Of a DNA stretch of 64,000 bases, positions 31,640 to 44,189 are shown in pieces. How positions within the stretch are numbered: position 1 is the first letter of the stretch; the number at the start of each line of letters is the position of its first letter. The DNA is from Nectonema munidae (lineage: Eukaryota > Nematomorpha > Nectonematoida > Nectonematidae), in assembly GCA_030549495.1 (NCBI GenBank), contig JAUIRK010001009.1:434001-498000 (forward strand), read 5' to 3'. The notes beneath the pieces are model-generated. The model saw only the letters and a list, made by a program, of their open reading frames with translations. It had not been told where the DNA came from and made no database searches. A program made the position numbers and the translations under genes.

Positions 31640-34600
31640 AAATTTAAAGTTTTATATTGAAGGAGAATATATTTTCTTAAAAGATGCAAAAAAATTTTTT
31701 TCGCTTATTTAAATTTTGGATTTGCGTCTTGCCAACAACAAGAACGGCTGTTATTTTATATCAAGATGCTTGATTTCGTTGTTCCTTTTTTGAAATGTGA
31801 GTTTTTTCTCTAATGCCATTTCAACCATTTTTCAGATTTTGTTGTCATATTATATACAACAAATAAGTTGTATGAAATACAGTTTGGCCTAATATATGCC
31901 TGCTGTTTCAACAAATATGAGAGCAAAACGTCGACCCAAACATACCCGCAAAATAAACTTTGTGGGTACCCCCAGTCCTGCAAATAATTTTTTTGCCCAC
32001 ATAGATTTCGAAATAAATTTTTGAGTAAACTATTGAATACACAAAAATTGAATCAACTAATCACTGGGCTAACAAAGCAGTAATTTTCAGGGAGGCAGAG
32101 TCAAAGGTTTAAACATCTAACTCTCACTTGAAACACTTAAAAACCCCAAGTACATGTTAGAATTTATATTCAACCACCTAGCTTTTTAGTATTATTTTAT
32201 AATTTTTTAAGAAAAGAATTTTTGTGGCGCTTAATCTCCTTATTTTTTATTTATTTTACATAACACAATCTCAACTCTTATTCCCACACATGCGCATATC
32301 TCAGTTAAATTCGGCATATCATTTAACTAAGGACTATTAATAGTAAAGGATGCTTAGAAAGTTTTCTGATTTATTTTTTTAATACTTCATTTTGATTTTT
32401 GAGAAATGTTGTCAAATATTACCCAACACTCAAAATTCTTCTATCCACACCCGCATAACCGCGCAAATATTTTTATGTGGGTAATCCAGGGTCCAGCAGG
32501 TTTGACTATTATATTTTTAGGTCTGTGATTTTGTGTCTTGATCATATGATTACTTTCCTAACACTGCAAATGAAGGATTATTATTCAACAGTAGAAGTAA
32601 CTTCATAAATTTAAAGATGTATTTTTATTTTTAGGTCAGCGCACTTGAATTTTGGAATTAGCTTTAAAGAAATATTTTTCTATCGCAAAATTTTTTAAAG
32701 TTTTCAATGCAAATACTTCAATGGCATAACCAGCATTATTAACTTACGAATAAACTTTTGAATTGAAATAATTTAATTTTTTATAAGGATAACAAATTTT
32801 ACATTTTATTATTCGCACTTTATCAATTTTCTCACTTTTATCAGAGTTTTATTAAAATAGAACTTTTGCTAGGGCGCGGTTAAAACATGACTTCTGTCTT
32901 CTTAGTGTTCATTGTGAAGCGTCAGTTGTCACAGGCCCAAGATAACTTATAAGTTGATGACTGCATTTTCTGCTTACTGATGGCGTTCAGGGTATGTTAT
33001 CCGCAAATTTTTTTTCAAATAACTGTCCGTTTAAGCTTTGTTAAGGCAAGCATCGTCTTTGTTTATGCATCTTCCCATTAGTCCCGTACCTGATGCCTAT
33101 TCCTTCTTCCTTGTACTGGAAGGCGTTGATTAAAATGGTTGTTAACCTAACCTAGACCGTAATTCTTCGAATCTTTTTTTCAAGAAAATACCATATTATG
33201 TTTAATTCAGACCTTATAAAGATCAAAAATGAATACTTGGTTGTGCTTGAAAAAAGTCTCCTATTTTTGAGATGGTAATCGGCATCAGCAATATATTAAA
33301 TGTTAAATTTATTGAAAATTGCTTATTATTCGTTTTTTGTATTCAAGTTTTCAATTAAAAAAAGTAAAAAATTTCCTGATTAAGGAACCTCTCATCTGCT
33401 GCAGATTATTTTTTGACAATTCTGGCAGTGTCGTTTAATTTGTATTAACCTAACAAAATGATTTCCTTTATCATATTTAAATTCTTCATTGAGTCTTTCT
33501 TTCAAACGCTTTGATTTCTGTGCATAATTTTTTTTACAATTGGTGGAGGAAACATTTGAATTGAGAGATAAAGAAATTCTTTTTGTTTACAATAAAGTTA
33601 TTTAGTCTTTTACATTCATAAAATTGTTGAGTTTTTAGCAATTTACTAAATGATATCGAGCCTTTGTGTGAAAATTGGAAACCACGATTTTTTCTTTTAT
33701 TTCTTCTTCTGTATAAGGAAACTTACTTATCAAGCATATCAGTACCTCATATGTATGTATTATACTGAGATGCAATTTCTTTTGTATATTTTAGTGAGTA
33801 GAGAATTATATTACTAATTGGAAAAATCCTACTGTAGTTTGCAGCAACAGACACAGAATATAACATTATAATTCCATTTTGCTTTAAAAATTCTGTTTAT
33901 ATTCTATCCCTTAAAAGTTCTAGAATTTCTATTTTTGTGGAAAAATTGATGAAATATATTTAATAAAATGTACATCCATATTTATGTATAACAGATGTCA
34001 AATATTTTAAAACTCTTACACCAAAAATATCAAAATTATTTTCTTTTTCCTTGCCAAGGTATAGATAAAAATTGTTTAAATATCCTCCTGAACTGCAAAC
34101 ACCAATTATAACTAAATTTTATTCATTTTTATTTCAAATATTTTTTTCCAAATGCAACACATAATATCTGATCATCATTTATCGGTAAAAATCTTAGGTT
34201 AAAAAGTGCTTCACGATTTATTTAGGTTTAACCTTTTTGAAATTAAATAATTATATAATACAATCATTAATCAAAGAAATTCTGCATATTTTAATTCTTC
34301 CGGAGCTTTGTCAATCTCCTAATATCTTGCCAAAGCAATCTCTGCATACTTTAATGCCTCGTAACGTTTGACAAGCACCTAATATGGACCTATATATCCC
34401 CCAAGCCAAATTTTCACAAGCTAATAACTTTTAATTTTTCCTTTAAATCAGATAAAATTTAAACATAATATATTTTTTATACTCTTAATTTATATTTAAA
34501 TTTTCAGCAACATTGAATATTATATGTGGAAAATATTCGAGCATAAAAGGTTTTGGTTAAATACTTAGTATCTTGTCAAAGTAATTTGGGCATATTTTAA

Positions 34601-34984
34601 TGACTCAGGAGGTTTGCCATGTTCCTAATGCATTGATATGTAATTATTACAACTTTGGAATTTTAAGTTTAATGGTGATGTAAGGTGTTAAGAGACTGTT
34701 CAATACTTAAACGTCTTCGGTGAATACAGCCTTGAAAACTCTTCACGGTACACGTTTACCTTTAAAAATAACTAAGAAGAATTTATTATGCAAATACAAA
34801 TTATAAAATACATGTTACAAAACACCCATACATGCTGTGGTATATACATGTAAAGAGAATTAATATAAATGTCACATGGCACAAAAACAAAACTAAAAAA
34901 AAGAAATAGTTATTTGAAAAAAGTTCTTAGGAAACGCTTGAATCTATAACTACCTTTTTTTTAAATAAAAATAATCAAAGACGC
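31640..34984. other. interior of the 4.58-kb transposon, no gene recognised
   Basis: AT-rich with stops in all frames. A block of more mixed composition (about 32,870-33,140) contains GGCGTTCAGGG and CTTCCTTGTACTGGAAGGCG but no coherent protein. Confidence 0.4.
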
Positions 34985-34989
34985 AGAAC

Positions 34990-35225
34990 CATCAACGGAT
35001 CCAAAGGGGCTGCCTAGCCCCCCCCCCCCTCCCCCATTGAATTAAGCCTCAGAAGAAGAAGAAGATGACGATGGTAGTGATGATGATCTCGCCTTAAAAA
35101 TAGGTTTTTGTTAAGAAATGTTGATGGAGACGATGATGGCAGACAACGTCTGAACTTTAAAAAACCAATAAAAGTAATTTTTCAAATTAGCTCCCCCTAT
35201 ACTCGATTTCTTGATCCGCCACTCC
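34990..35225. mobile_element. nested hAT-type MITE, unit 2
   Basis: A 235-bp insertion-like block starts ACGGATCCAAAGGGGCTGCC with a C-run. It ends ...CTCGATTTCTTGATCCGCCACTC, the inverted form of a CAGTGGCGGATC-type hAT end. It contains GAAGAAGAAGATGACGATGG-type purine repeats. It is non-coding and present in both copies of the host transposon. Confidence 0.5.
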
Positions 35226-35533
35226 GCAGTACACACATTTATGAATGAAAACAAGAATAAGAATTTTATTGTTACATTTATTTCATATTCAGAATTTTAA
35301 ACAGATTGGATTTACTAAACTTCAAATATAAAAAACAATAGAATTAATTATTTAAATATTTATTATACCAAAAATTATTTTAGCATTTCAAATTTTTTAG
35401 TTAGGTTTTCTTTAATTTAAAATATTTTATTAAATTAGAATAAATAATTTAAAATTATTTGTTTTTTTTTCAACATATTTTGTTCAATTATTACCTCATT
35501 TTTATTTTATTGCGGCACTTTTTAACCGGACCC

Positions 35534-35754
35534 ATAAAGATTGGTCTCATAAAATTGGCATCAAAAATCAGTCTTAAAAACTGGGTCTCAACTTTAGACA
35601 TTAAAAACTTTCAAGGTCTTGCTTGTTTTGATTATGTGTATAGGATACTAAATAGAAAATTAATAATTAAACATTTATTGATAAAAATGTTTTAAAAAAC
35701 TTTAAAATATTTACTTATTTTTTATTAAAGGAAAATTGAGTTTAATAAAAATTT
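35534..35754 (+). repeat. palindrome right arm, outer part, unit 2
   Basis: Continuation of the arm after the transposon. It begins with the second copy of the 9-bp target. Confidence 0.85.
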
Positions 35755-36292
35755 CAAATTCACACCTAAAAAACGACTGGATCAGAGAGCTATATGGCCG
35801 TGGTGGGTGGGTGGGGATCCAAGCTTAAACAAAGAAGATGATTTTAAAATTTTACCATGAAAAAACGAAAAGATAAATACTGCATAAAAAGCGGTTTGTT
35901 GGAGTAAGCATGATGAAAGGAAATAAATTCGTACATAAAAGAGATGGGATCTAGAGGAGATGGTGATTTGATGGGTGGGTGGGGTGACCAAAACAAAGAA
36001 GATGATTTCAAAATTTTATGATGAAAAAGTAGACTGCCAGGAGCGCTGTTCAAAACTTCAAAGGAAAGCAGAACTCAATACTCGATGCATACATTTTTTA
36101 TGAGCTGCCTAATGAATCTGTTCATAATTGTATGCTAACAATCAAATAAAACTTGCAAAGTCTCACTTATTCAAAAAAGACGATGTTCTCTAAATTTTAT
36201 GAAGAAGCAGCCCTACTTTATTTGAGGATTCGTTAACACTCCCTTCTTAGGATCACGAGTAGTCAGCATGGCGATTTTCAGAATCTCTAATG
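35755..36292. other. unit segment between palindrome and hAT, unit 2
   Basis: Contains a direct duplication of about 165 bp: GGTGGGTGGGG with AAACAAAGAAGATGATTT occurs near 35,805-35,845 and again near 35,973-36,010. Unit 1 has a single copy. Confidence 0.6.
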
Positions 36293-37508
36293 CAGAGTTT
36301 TTCAAACTGGGGTTCGCAAACACTTGGGGGCTCGCGAGAAAATTTTAAGAGGTACGCGAGCTTTTAAAACTTACAAAAAATTAAATTTAAAAATTGATTA
36401 AAAAAGTTAGTTTAAAAAATTACTTCAGATTTTTCGTCTAACTAAATTTTAAAATGGTTGCACGCATTTATTTTTTTATTATCAAAAAATTATTTGATTG
36501 GTAAAAATATTTTTAAAGATTTTAAAGATGAATAAATGTTAAGAAATAATATGAATTAATTTTTTCGATTTTTTGATGTATTTGATCTTTTTATGATTTT
36601 TAGGTTATTTTTAGAATTTTTAAATTGTTTATGAATTCAATACTGAAAAAAGACAATATGATGAGAGCTACATTCAATTTGGCCAAACACTTCTCAATAA
36701 AAATAACATAGCTTTCCCTCAGTGTGCAATATGTCACAAGTTTTATCAGTGGGGTGCATGAAGGCTGCTTTTTTAAACGCCATTTTGATAGTTGCCATCC
36801 TAATTTCAAGAGCAAAAATATTGCATTTTTCAAGCAAAAAGAAGAGGTTTTAAAAAAGACGTTTTCATTCTTCACGAACTCTTTTTCGTTTAATGAAGCC
36901 GGCTTACGCGCATCTTCATGGTATCATTAAGTATAGCACAAGAAGGAAACCCCCATAAAATAGAAGAAAATTGATAGTTCCTTCTTGTAAAGACATAATT
37001 AGTTGTCTCATTGGAAGTGACTCTGTTCAGTAGGTTTCATCAATACCTCTTTCAAATGATTCTGTTCATCGACGAATAGCAGATATGTCTGATGATGTCA
37101 ATCAATACATAATTACAGAAATAAAAGATTCTGCTTTCGGAAATTTTGCAATTCAACATGATGGGTCGACTGATACTGCTTCATGTGGTCAATTTCTTGT
37201 ATTTCTAAGATATATCAAAGATGAAGAATTTAAGAAAAATTTTTCTTTTCTCAAATATTGAAATCAACAACAAAAGGTGAAGATATTTCAACCAAGTTTC
37301 ATTGTTTTTTCAGAAAGAAGGATTAAGTTAGGGAAATGTATGTGCAATGGCAACCGAAGGAGCGCAAGCAATGCTCGACCATCCTTTAGGTTTTCGAGGA
37401 AGTGACTTCTGAAATAAAACATTTTCATTGCATGTGGATTGATATGCGTTGGCGTCAATAACTTTCCAATCAGATTTAAAATCAGTGCTTAAATTATTAT
37501 ATATATAG
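36293..37508 (+). pseudogene. 5' half of a ZBED5-type hAT, unit 2
   Basis: Homologue of 11,983-13,187 with the same terminus and truncation point. Here DSAFGNFAIQHDGSTDTASC is uninterrupted, whereas unit 1 has a stop in it. The residues LHVD*YALASITFQSDLKSV before the satellite show that the coding region ran on towards the THCFLHR-type region before being cut. Several frameshifts remain. Confidence 0.7.
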
Positions 37509-37510
37509 TT

Positions 37511-38465
37511 AATCAAATTTGCGGTTTACTTCTAAAAATTGTCTCCAAAAACATTCATTCAAATTTTACAATGAAATATATGTTATACTAAATCGGCCAT
37601 GCTGTTTTCATTTTTGAACTAATTTTTTACATTTAGGATTTGAAAATACCTATAAGTATTAATCAAATTTGCGGTTTACTTCTAAAAATTGTCTCCAAAA
37701 ATATTCTTTTGAAATATATGTTTTTATTCCAAATCAATTATGGTGTTTTCATTTCGGAACTCATTTTTTACATTTAGGATGTGAAAATACCTATAAGTGT
37801 TAATAAAATTTGCGGTTTACTTCTAAAAATTTTCTCCAAAAACATTCATTCAAATTTTACAATTAAATATATGTTTTTATACCAAATCAACGATGCTAGT
37901 TTCATTTATGGACTCAATTTTTGCAGTTTGAATTTGAAAATACATATAAGTATCAATTAAATTTGCGTTTAGTTCTAAAATTTGTTTTTATAGCAAATAG
38001 ATCATGATGATTTCATTTCTGAACACAGTTTTCGCATTTAGAGGTTTTACTGCTAGTGTCAATTAAATTTGCGGTTTATGTCTGAAAACTATATCCCAAA
38101 ATATTCTCTCTAATTTTACATGAAATATATGTTTTTATACCAATTGGACCATGATCATTTTTATTTCTGAAATCATTTTTTTGCATTTAGAGGTTTTAAA
38201 TGTCTGAAAGTGTCAATCAAATTTTCGATTTACGTCTAATGTCTGCAGAAATATTTTTGAAATTTAAATAAAATATCTGTTTTTATGCAAAATGGAAGAT
38301 GCTGGTTTCATTTTTGGACTCAGGTTTGGCATTTATGGTTTTAAAATATCTGAAAGCTTGAATCAGAATATGCGGTTTACTTCTAGATACTGTCTTCAAA
38401 AATATTTTCAAAAAAATAAAATATCTGTTTTATACCAAATCGACTATGCTTATTTTATTTCTGTA
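37511..38465 (+). repeat. satellite 1, unit 2
   Basis: About seven tandem monomers (starts near 37,511, 37,662, 37,801, 37,950, 38,061, 38,212 and 38,361). Divergence increases towards the retroelement. Confidence 0.85.
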
Positions 38466-38471
38466 CTGGAT

Positions 38472-38650
38472 TGTAATGTGTTACCTCAAGCTCTTCTGCT
38501 TAGTACATTTCACTCGTATATTCCTACCTCGAGCACCTTCTTCATATTCAATTACGCTTGTACTAATTGTTATGTTGTGCTATATATATATTCAATGACA
38601 TCGTTTCGTTAGTTTAATTTTTAATTGGATAAAGCTTGTTAAGCCTCACA
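38472..38650 (+). repeat. putative LTR remnant, unit 2
   Basis: 179-bp homologue of 16,836-17,012, with the same TG...CA ends. Confidence 0.35.
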
Positions 38651-38742
38651 ACCTGTATCTAAGTTGTTTATCTTTAATTTTTCCCATTTATCTCAATTTA
38701 TCCAAGTAAAAAATTTTCGTTTTTTTGCTCACAATTCTTCTT

Positions 38743-39231
38743 ATGGACAAACTTTTGAAACCTGAACGTCTTGATTTAAACCCTAATTCTCCTTCGGCAC
38801 CTGATGAATGGAATCACTGGTTTCGCACGTTTACTAACTTTTTAAATTGCATTGAAGAACAGCATCCTGATCGCTTTGTAGTCCTAACCAATTATATTTC
38901 TCCTGCTCTTTTTAAAGATATTCATCAGGAAAATGATTACGAAAAAGCTATCCAGAAGTTAAGTTCGCTATACGTCCACGAGAAAAATAGGATTTATGCC
39001 AGACATAAACTAGCTACTAGAAAACAGCTACCTGGAGAAAATGTTGATGAATTCAACCAAACTTTACTACAACTAAGCGCTGAGTGCGATTTTCAAGATG
39101 TTTCAGCAAACCAATATCACGAAGAACAAGTGAGAGATGCCTTGATAACAGGAATCTCTTCAAAGACAACGTTTATTAGAGAAGAAAAGTATATGCTATC
39201 AAGAGGCATACGAGTTAGCGAGAACACTTGA
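38743..39231 (+). pseudogene. gag: Gag capsid region, unit 2
   Basis: Homologue of 17,106-17,594, ending at the same internal frameshift. It reads LFKDIHQEN where unit 1 has LFKHIHQEN. The rest of Gag continues in another frame (LARTLELAQKNC). Confidence 0.8.
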
Positions 39232-41415
39232 ACTGGCACAGAAGAACTGCGAAAGCTACAACGAAGAAAGACTCATTACAGCTACTTTGAATGCCGAAGA
39301 TAACAAAGCGACCTCAAGCGATAGTACTGACGTAAAACAACCACAACTGGCTTTCACCAACAAACAAAGAAAATATTATTTCTGTGGATACAATTATCAT
39401 AGTCGTACTAAATCTCCAGCACGTGATATTACATGTAACACGTGTTCAAAAATTGGCCACCACGCCAGAGTTTGTAAGTTTCAGGTCTGAAGAAACGGTC
39501 TTCAACTACTCAAAGTTATCAACTAAGTTCTTCTACTAAAAACGATGCATACAGCGCTAATGTGCTAGTTTTTATAGAACTTAATGGTATGAAAGTCAAA
39601 GCTTTAATGGATACTCGCTCCACAGATTCATACGTGTCTAGTCAGATTGTGAAGCAACTTAAAGTAAAAGTTTTTCCATGTCAGCACAAGGTGGGTTTTG
39701 CTTTAATAAATCATAGCGCGTTAACGGAAGGTTTTTGCATAGTTCAATTAAAAGCTTTTGAAAATGAGTATACACAAGTTAAGCTCCTCATTATGAAGAA
39801 TTTGGATAGTGATGTTATACTTGGTGAAGATTTTATGAAGCGTCATGATAGTGTCACTTTCAATTTTGATGGAAATGGCAATAAACTCATCATTGCAGCT
39901 CTAAAGCCACTTAATGTTATGGCTCCTGCTCTTTTTTCATTTCTGTCTGATGACTGCCAACCTATAGCTACTAAAAGCAGGTTTTACTCAAAAGAAGATA
40001 GAGAGTTTATCCGTTCTGAAACTCTTAAACTTTTAAATGACGACATTATAGAGGAAAGCCAATCACCTTGGCGAGCACAGGTAGTTGTCACTAAGTCAGA
40101 TAATCACAAAAAGAGAATGGTGGTTAACTACAGTAAAATAATAAACCGTTTTACAAAACTCGATGCTTATCCGCTACCTAGAATAGACACCATGATCAAC
40201 GAACTTGCAAAATATCGCTTCTTCAGTACTTTGAATCTTAAAGCAGCACACCATCAAATTAAAATACGAAAAGAGGATAGACCTTTTACAGCTTTTCAAT
40301 CGGGATCCAGGTTATATCATTTTAAACGCACGCCGTTTGATTTGACGAATGCCGTACCAGCTTCCAACGAATAATGGATCTAATGGTGAGTGAAAATAAA
40401 CTCAAAGGTACCTATGTCTTCATTGATAATGTTACAATTGCTGGAATGACGCTTGAAGAGCATGATGAAAACTTAAAAGACTTCTTGCGAGTTGCAGAGA
40501 GTTTGGACATTACTTTCAACGAAACAAAGTCTCAAATCTCTAAGGATCAAATCACTTTATTAGGTTATTGCATCGAGAATAAAAGTATTCAACCTGACCG
40601 AGCACGTGCTCAGCCTTTACTTGATTTACCTATCCCAACGACGGAGAAAGCACTGAAAAGGGTGATTGGACTCTTTGCTTATTACGCGAGATGGATACCA
40701 TCATACTCTGATCACGCCTACCCGCTTATACATTCTTGTGTTCCGTTGGAAGATGAAGCTATTCGATCTTTTGAAAAACTGAAAGAGCTTCTAGCACAGG
40801 CAACTTTAGCTGATATTGACGAAGCTGCACCTTTCACAGTAGAAACAGACGCAAGTGAGTATGCAGTTTATGCCACTTTGAACCAAAATAAAAAGCCAGT
40901 AGCCTTCTATGCAAGAACGTTTTCAAAGATAGAGACAAAATATTCTTCTGTAGAGAAGGAAGCTTGCGCTATCATTGAAGCTTTAAGAAGATGGTGTCAC
41001 TTTTTGATGGGCAAAATGTTCCACATTATTACAGATCAAAAGTCAGTTTCCTTCATGTTCGATAGTAAGCAGGTAGGCAAGATCAAAAACGAAAGATATT
41101 CAGAAGGCGTTTGGAACTTATATTGTATACCGACGAGGCGCTGAAAATGGTCCTGCAGACACCTTTTCAAGAGTTTTTTGCATGCATTCAGACAATAAAT
41201 TAAAAGCTTTGCACTCTGATCTCTGCCACCCCGGAGTAACCCGGCTTTATCATTTCGTTCGTTGTAAGAACCTTGCATCTTCTTTAGAAGATGTCAAAAA
41301 CGTGGTAAGAAGATGTAATATCTGTGCTGAAGTTAAACTAAAATTCTACAACTTTTTTTTTTGTATATTTTGGCTTATAATACTTTCTACAAACATCTTG
41401 CGTATGAAATATTAA
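39232..41415 (+). pseudogene. pol: Pol remnant, unit 2
   Basis: The nucleocapsid frame (39,287-39,490) has YYFCGYN in the first knuckle, so its first Cys is lost as well. A 7-base deletion follows at about 39,486. Protease-RT (39,562-40,374) has the DTR change and LNLKAAHHQI. RT-RNase H (40,374-41,144) has FIDN in place of F/YxDD and ends early after a further deletion near 41,095-41,120. The integrase zinc region (41,182-41,330) runs into unrelated AT-rich sequence. It is not functional. Confidence 0.85.
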
Positions 41416-41489
41416 TTAAAAAAAATAAACATATTATAAAATCTTTTGAAAATTTGTATGAGAGAAGGAGTTTTATTGATTTCATAAAA

Positions 41490-41940
41490 AATGAACATCA
41501 CCATTAAATTCTGCATACTTGAAATGTATAAAAAACTTTTTATAAGAATAAAAATATTAATTTTGACATGGGCTGTCATATTTAAATTATTTTGTCAGGT
41601 CTGACTAATATTTATATAAAAAAAGGAATATAACCAGTAAACACAGCCTACTTGAAAATGGGTATATGTGTGTAAAATGCCATACACGGTTAACTTCATC
41701 ACCTTCCTATACTTTCTATTAAATCACCACTGAATTACGCATGCTTAAAAATGGGTATATGTGTGTAAAAAACTTTATATTATTACTTAGATAAAAAGTT
41801 TCTTTTTTGAGATGAGCTGTCAAATATAAATCATTTTTTGACAGGTTTGATTGATAAAAAATGGACATCACCACTGAATTAAGCATAGTTGAAATATATA
41901 TGTAACATTAAAAATATTTATAAAAACTTATTAATATCTG
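41490..41940 (+). repeat. satellite 2, unit 2
   Basis: About three to four monomers, fewer than in unit 1. This shows array-length variation between units. Confidence 0.8.
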
Positions 41941-41949
41941 AGAAAAATA

Positions 41950-41985
41950 GGGGGGGGGGGGCACTTTACTCCCCCCCCCCCCCCC
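41950..41985. repeat. G12/C15 hairpin, end of unit 2
   Basis: 12 G, 9 bases, 15 C. Same position as 26,270-26,308. Confidence 0.8.
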
Positions 41986-42030
41986 AGCACTTGAGAGGAC
42001 AAATTTAGCCCAGCACTAATAGGGTTAAAC

Positions 42031-42231
42031 ATTGAATTTTCAATATCTTTTATAATAATTAAAGTATGTCTCTGTTATAATTAATAGCTACATTAAGAAA
42101 GTAAAAGTTAACTTATTATTATTATTATAAAATTGTATTTAATGTTTTTAAGTTACAAAAATGCTAGTAGTCCGCAAAATTTAAAATTATACAACTACTG
42201 GTCCATGAATTTGAAAGCTTGGCGACCGGTG
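42031..42231 (+). mobile_element. hAT 3' tail, truncated, unit 3
   Basis: Same truncated tail and same junction as in unit 2, which shows that the junction was formed once and then copied. Confidence 0.6.
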
Positions 42232-42793
42232 GTATAAAGTATAGAAGAAATAACGTAGAGACTGCCAGGCGATAAGGAATTTGTAGCCAAAACGAATGAG
42301 TCCTGTATAGATATCAGATTTACTGACAAGTGAAATATTTTGAGTGAATTAAACATCAAAAGATGGTTGATTGAATTAACTAAGAAAATAATAACTGTAC
42401 CAGAGGAAAGTAGACTTTATTTTAAAGTTTATAAATTTGGCTTTGATTGTCAGGTTTGATAGAATTTATAAGTTCTTTTAATTCGTTGATTTCTCGAAGC
42501 AAATTCTTGTACACTTTTTAAACCAAAGATTGATTGAAAATAGAAATTTTACTATATTTGAACATAGCGAAATGCTGGATAAAAGATAATATAAAGAAAA
42601 ACTAGAAATTCTGAAGCTTGTTAAATCCCATTTAGCAGTTAATCTTCCATTTTCCAGTTAATTTGTTAAGCTGTTAGATACTCTGGCTTTTTCTGCTTTC
42701 AAATATTTCGATGAGATGACTCAAATAATGAGTTTTTATTTTTGAACACATTTCTATCTTAATTTATCATTATGTATTTGGAATACATTTTGA

Positions 42794-43147
42794 GTGAAAA
42801 AGTCAAAAAAAGTTAGTGGACGGATTTGTAAAGAGAACTTTAAATTTGTAAACAAAAACTTTTTTGGAAATGTGATCACTATTATTTAACTAAATGCAAG
42901 GCAAGAAATCAAACTAAAGATAGCAATATTTTTAAAATATTAAATGAACATAATCATGCAGGTAATTGTGCTTGAGTTCAAGCAAAAAGTTCATAACTTG
43001 ATCACAAGTAAAACTTTTTCACAAGAAACTCCACACACCATCGTACAGAGGCTTGTAAAGCAATATACCAAGCTGTATCTAATCAATTATTATCAACGAA
43101 AAATTTTTCCTTTACGGGAAATAAGCATAAAGCTCAATAATCTGTAA
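42794..43147 (+). pseudogene. FLYWCH zinc-finger fragment, unit 3
   Basis: Homologue of the unit 1 copy. A local replacement near 42,835-42,852 alters the residues just before the Trp-x-Cys motif. The His pair and linker remain. It is non-functional as a finger plus transposase. Confidence 0.55.
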
Positions 43148-43317
43148 ACCTTCTAAATGGGATTTAACAAGCTTCAGAAATCAAGCATTTCGCTAAGATG
43201 TTCAAATATAATAAAATTTCTATTTCAATCCTTTCGTCCTAAAGTTTAAGCTTTATTTTAAACGATCTCATTTTGTACATGAAATCAATCACAGCTATAA
43301 ACCTACCTTAAAGGACC

Positions 43318-43518
43318 TTAGGGAAGCTTTTGAAGCCATTGGTTGTCTGATAGTTTTCTTGCAAATTCCATTGACTTCAAATTGCTATCTTGCATCAAGA
43401 ATTCAGTAAGTACTTTTTTCAGTGATTCAACCCTTGTTAAAATATTTCCCCTCGACAGCCAGCGAACTTCAGTGTGAAGGAGTACATGTTCTTCGTTGTT
43501 TCCAAATTCCTGGCACAA
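43318..43518 (-). pseudogene. hAT transposase internal fragment, unit 3
   Basis: Same fragment as at 8,081 with WLSRGNI. It is truncated at the palindrome edge like the others. Confidence 0.7.
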
Positions 43519-44189
43519 GAGTGAAAATTTTTATTAAACTCAATTTAAATAAGTAAATATTTTTAAGTTTTTTAAAACATTTTTATCAATAAATGTTTAA
43601 TTATTAATTTTCTATTTAGTATCCTATACACATAATCAAAACAAGCAAGAACTTGGACGTTTTTAATGTCTAAAGTTGAGACCCAGTTTTTAAGACCGAT
43701 TTTTCAATGCCAATTTTATGAGACCAATCTTTATAAATAATATGAAAAAATAAAAATTTATAAATTTAGAGTTTGAAAAGGTTAAATAAGATTTATTTGC
43801 GAAATAATAAAATGGAAATAATTTAGCTTCTCATTTTCTGTAAAAAATTAAAAAAAATTTCTTCGTGTATTAATATTCAAAATATCAAAAAGTAAAAATG
43901 ATACTTGTCAAGATAATATAAATATGTCAAATAAAAATAAAATTAAGAAATAGTTGAAGGCTAGTTGCTTTCCACACCACCCTTGAGGTACAACGTATAG
44001 GCGCATTAACTTTTTTTTAAGTGGAAGTATCCCCAGGAGGTATATCGTAACCACTGTTCACATGAACACCCTTTTTAACTCTATTTCGTATTTTTGCAAT
44101 TCTATTTTTTCCTTTTGTAATTCTGTTTCCTTGACCTTTTTAAAGTTTTTGGAAAAGAACCTTATTTAGGTAAGAGAGACATTCTATAA

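Larger units (their letters stand above)
30955..35533 (+). mobile_element. 4.58-kb unclassified DNA transposon, unit 2
   Basis: Terminal inverted repeats of about 22 bp (GGTCCGGTTAAAAAGTGCCG at each end) are flanked by the 9-bp direct repeat ATAAAGATT (30,946-30,954 and 35,534-35,542). The intact target exists once in unit 1 at 11,387-11,395. GGTTAAAAAGTGC recurs inside near 31,153 and 34,199 as subterminal copies. A 9-bp target with short TIRs would fit MULE-like or Merlin-like elements, but no transposase is readable, so the superfamily is open. It is mostly non-coding. Confidence 0.85.
38472..41420 (+). mobile_element. Ty3/gypsy-like retroelement, defective, unit 2
   Basis: Same structure as in unit 1, but it retains the transition into AT-rich DNA and satellite 2 after the integrase zinc region. 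No 3' LTR is present. Confidence 0.85.
26353..42030 (+). repeat. macro-repeat unit 2
   Basis: This is the most regular copy, 15.7 kb, carrying the 4.58-kb DNA transposon and no other unit-specific large insertion. The central spacer of its palindrome is inverted relative to units 1 and 3. It begins directly after the G/C hairpin and GCACTAATAGGGTTAAAC junction sequence of unit 1. Confidence 0.85.

Noticed and set aside
32870-33140. A coding exon in the more GC-mixed interior of the 4.58-kb element
   Set aside because: Stops occur in all frames over this interval and the copy at 48,530-48,800 offers no longer frame.
30955-35533. The 4.58-kb element as a Maverick/Polinton
   Set aside because: Far too short, no DNA polymerase B or integrase, TIRs of only about 22 bp and a 9-bp instead of a 6-bp target.
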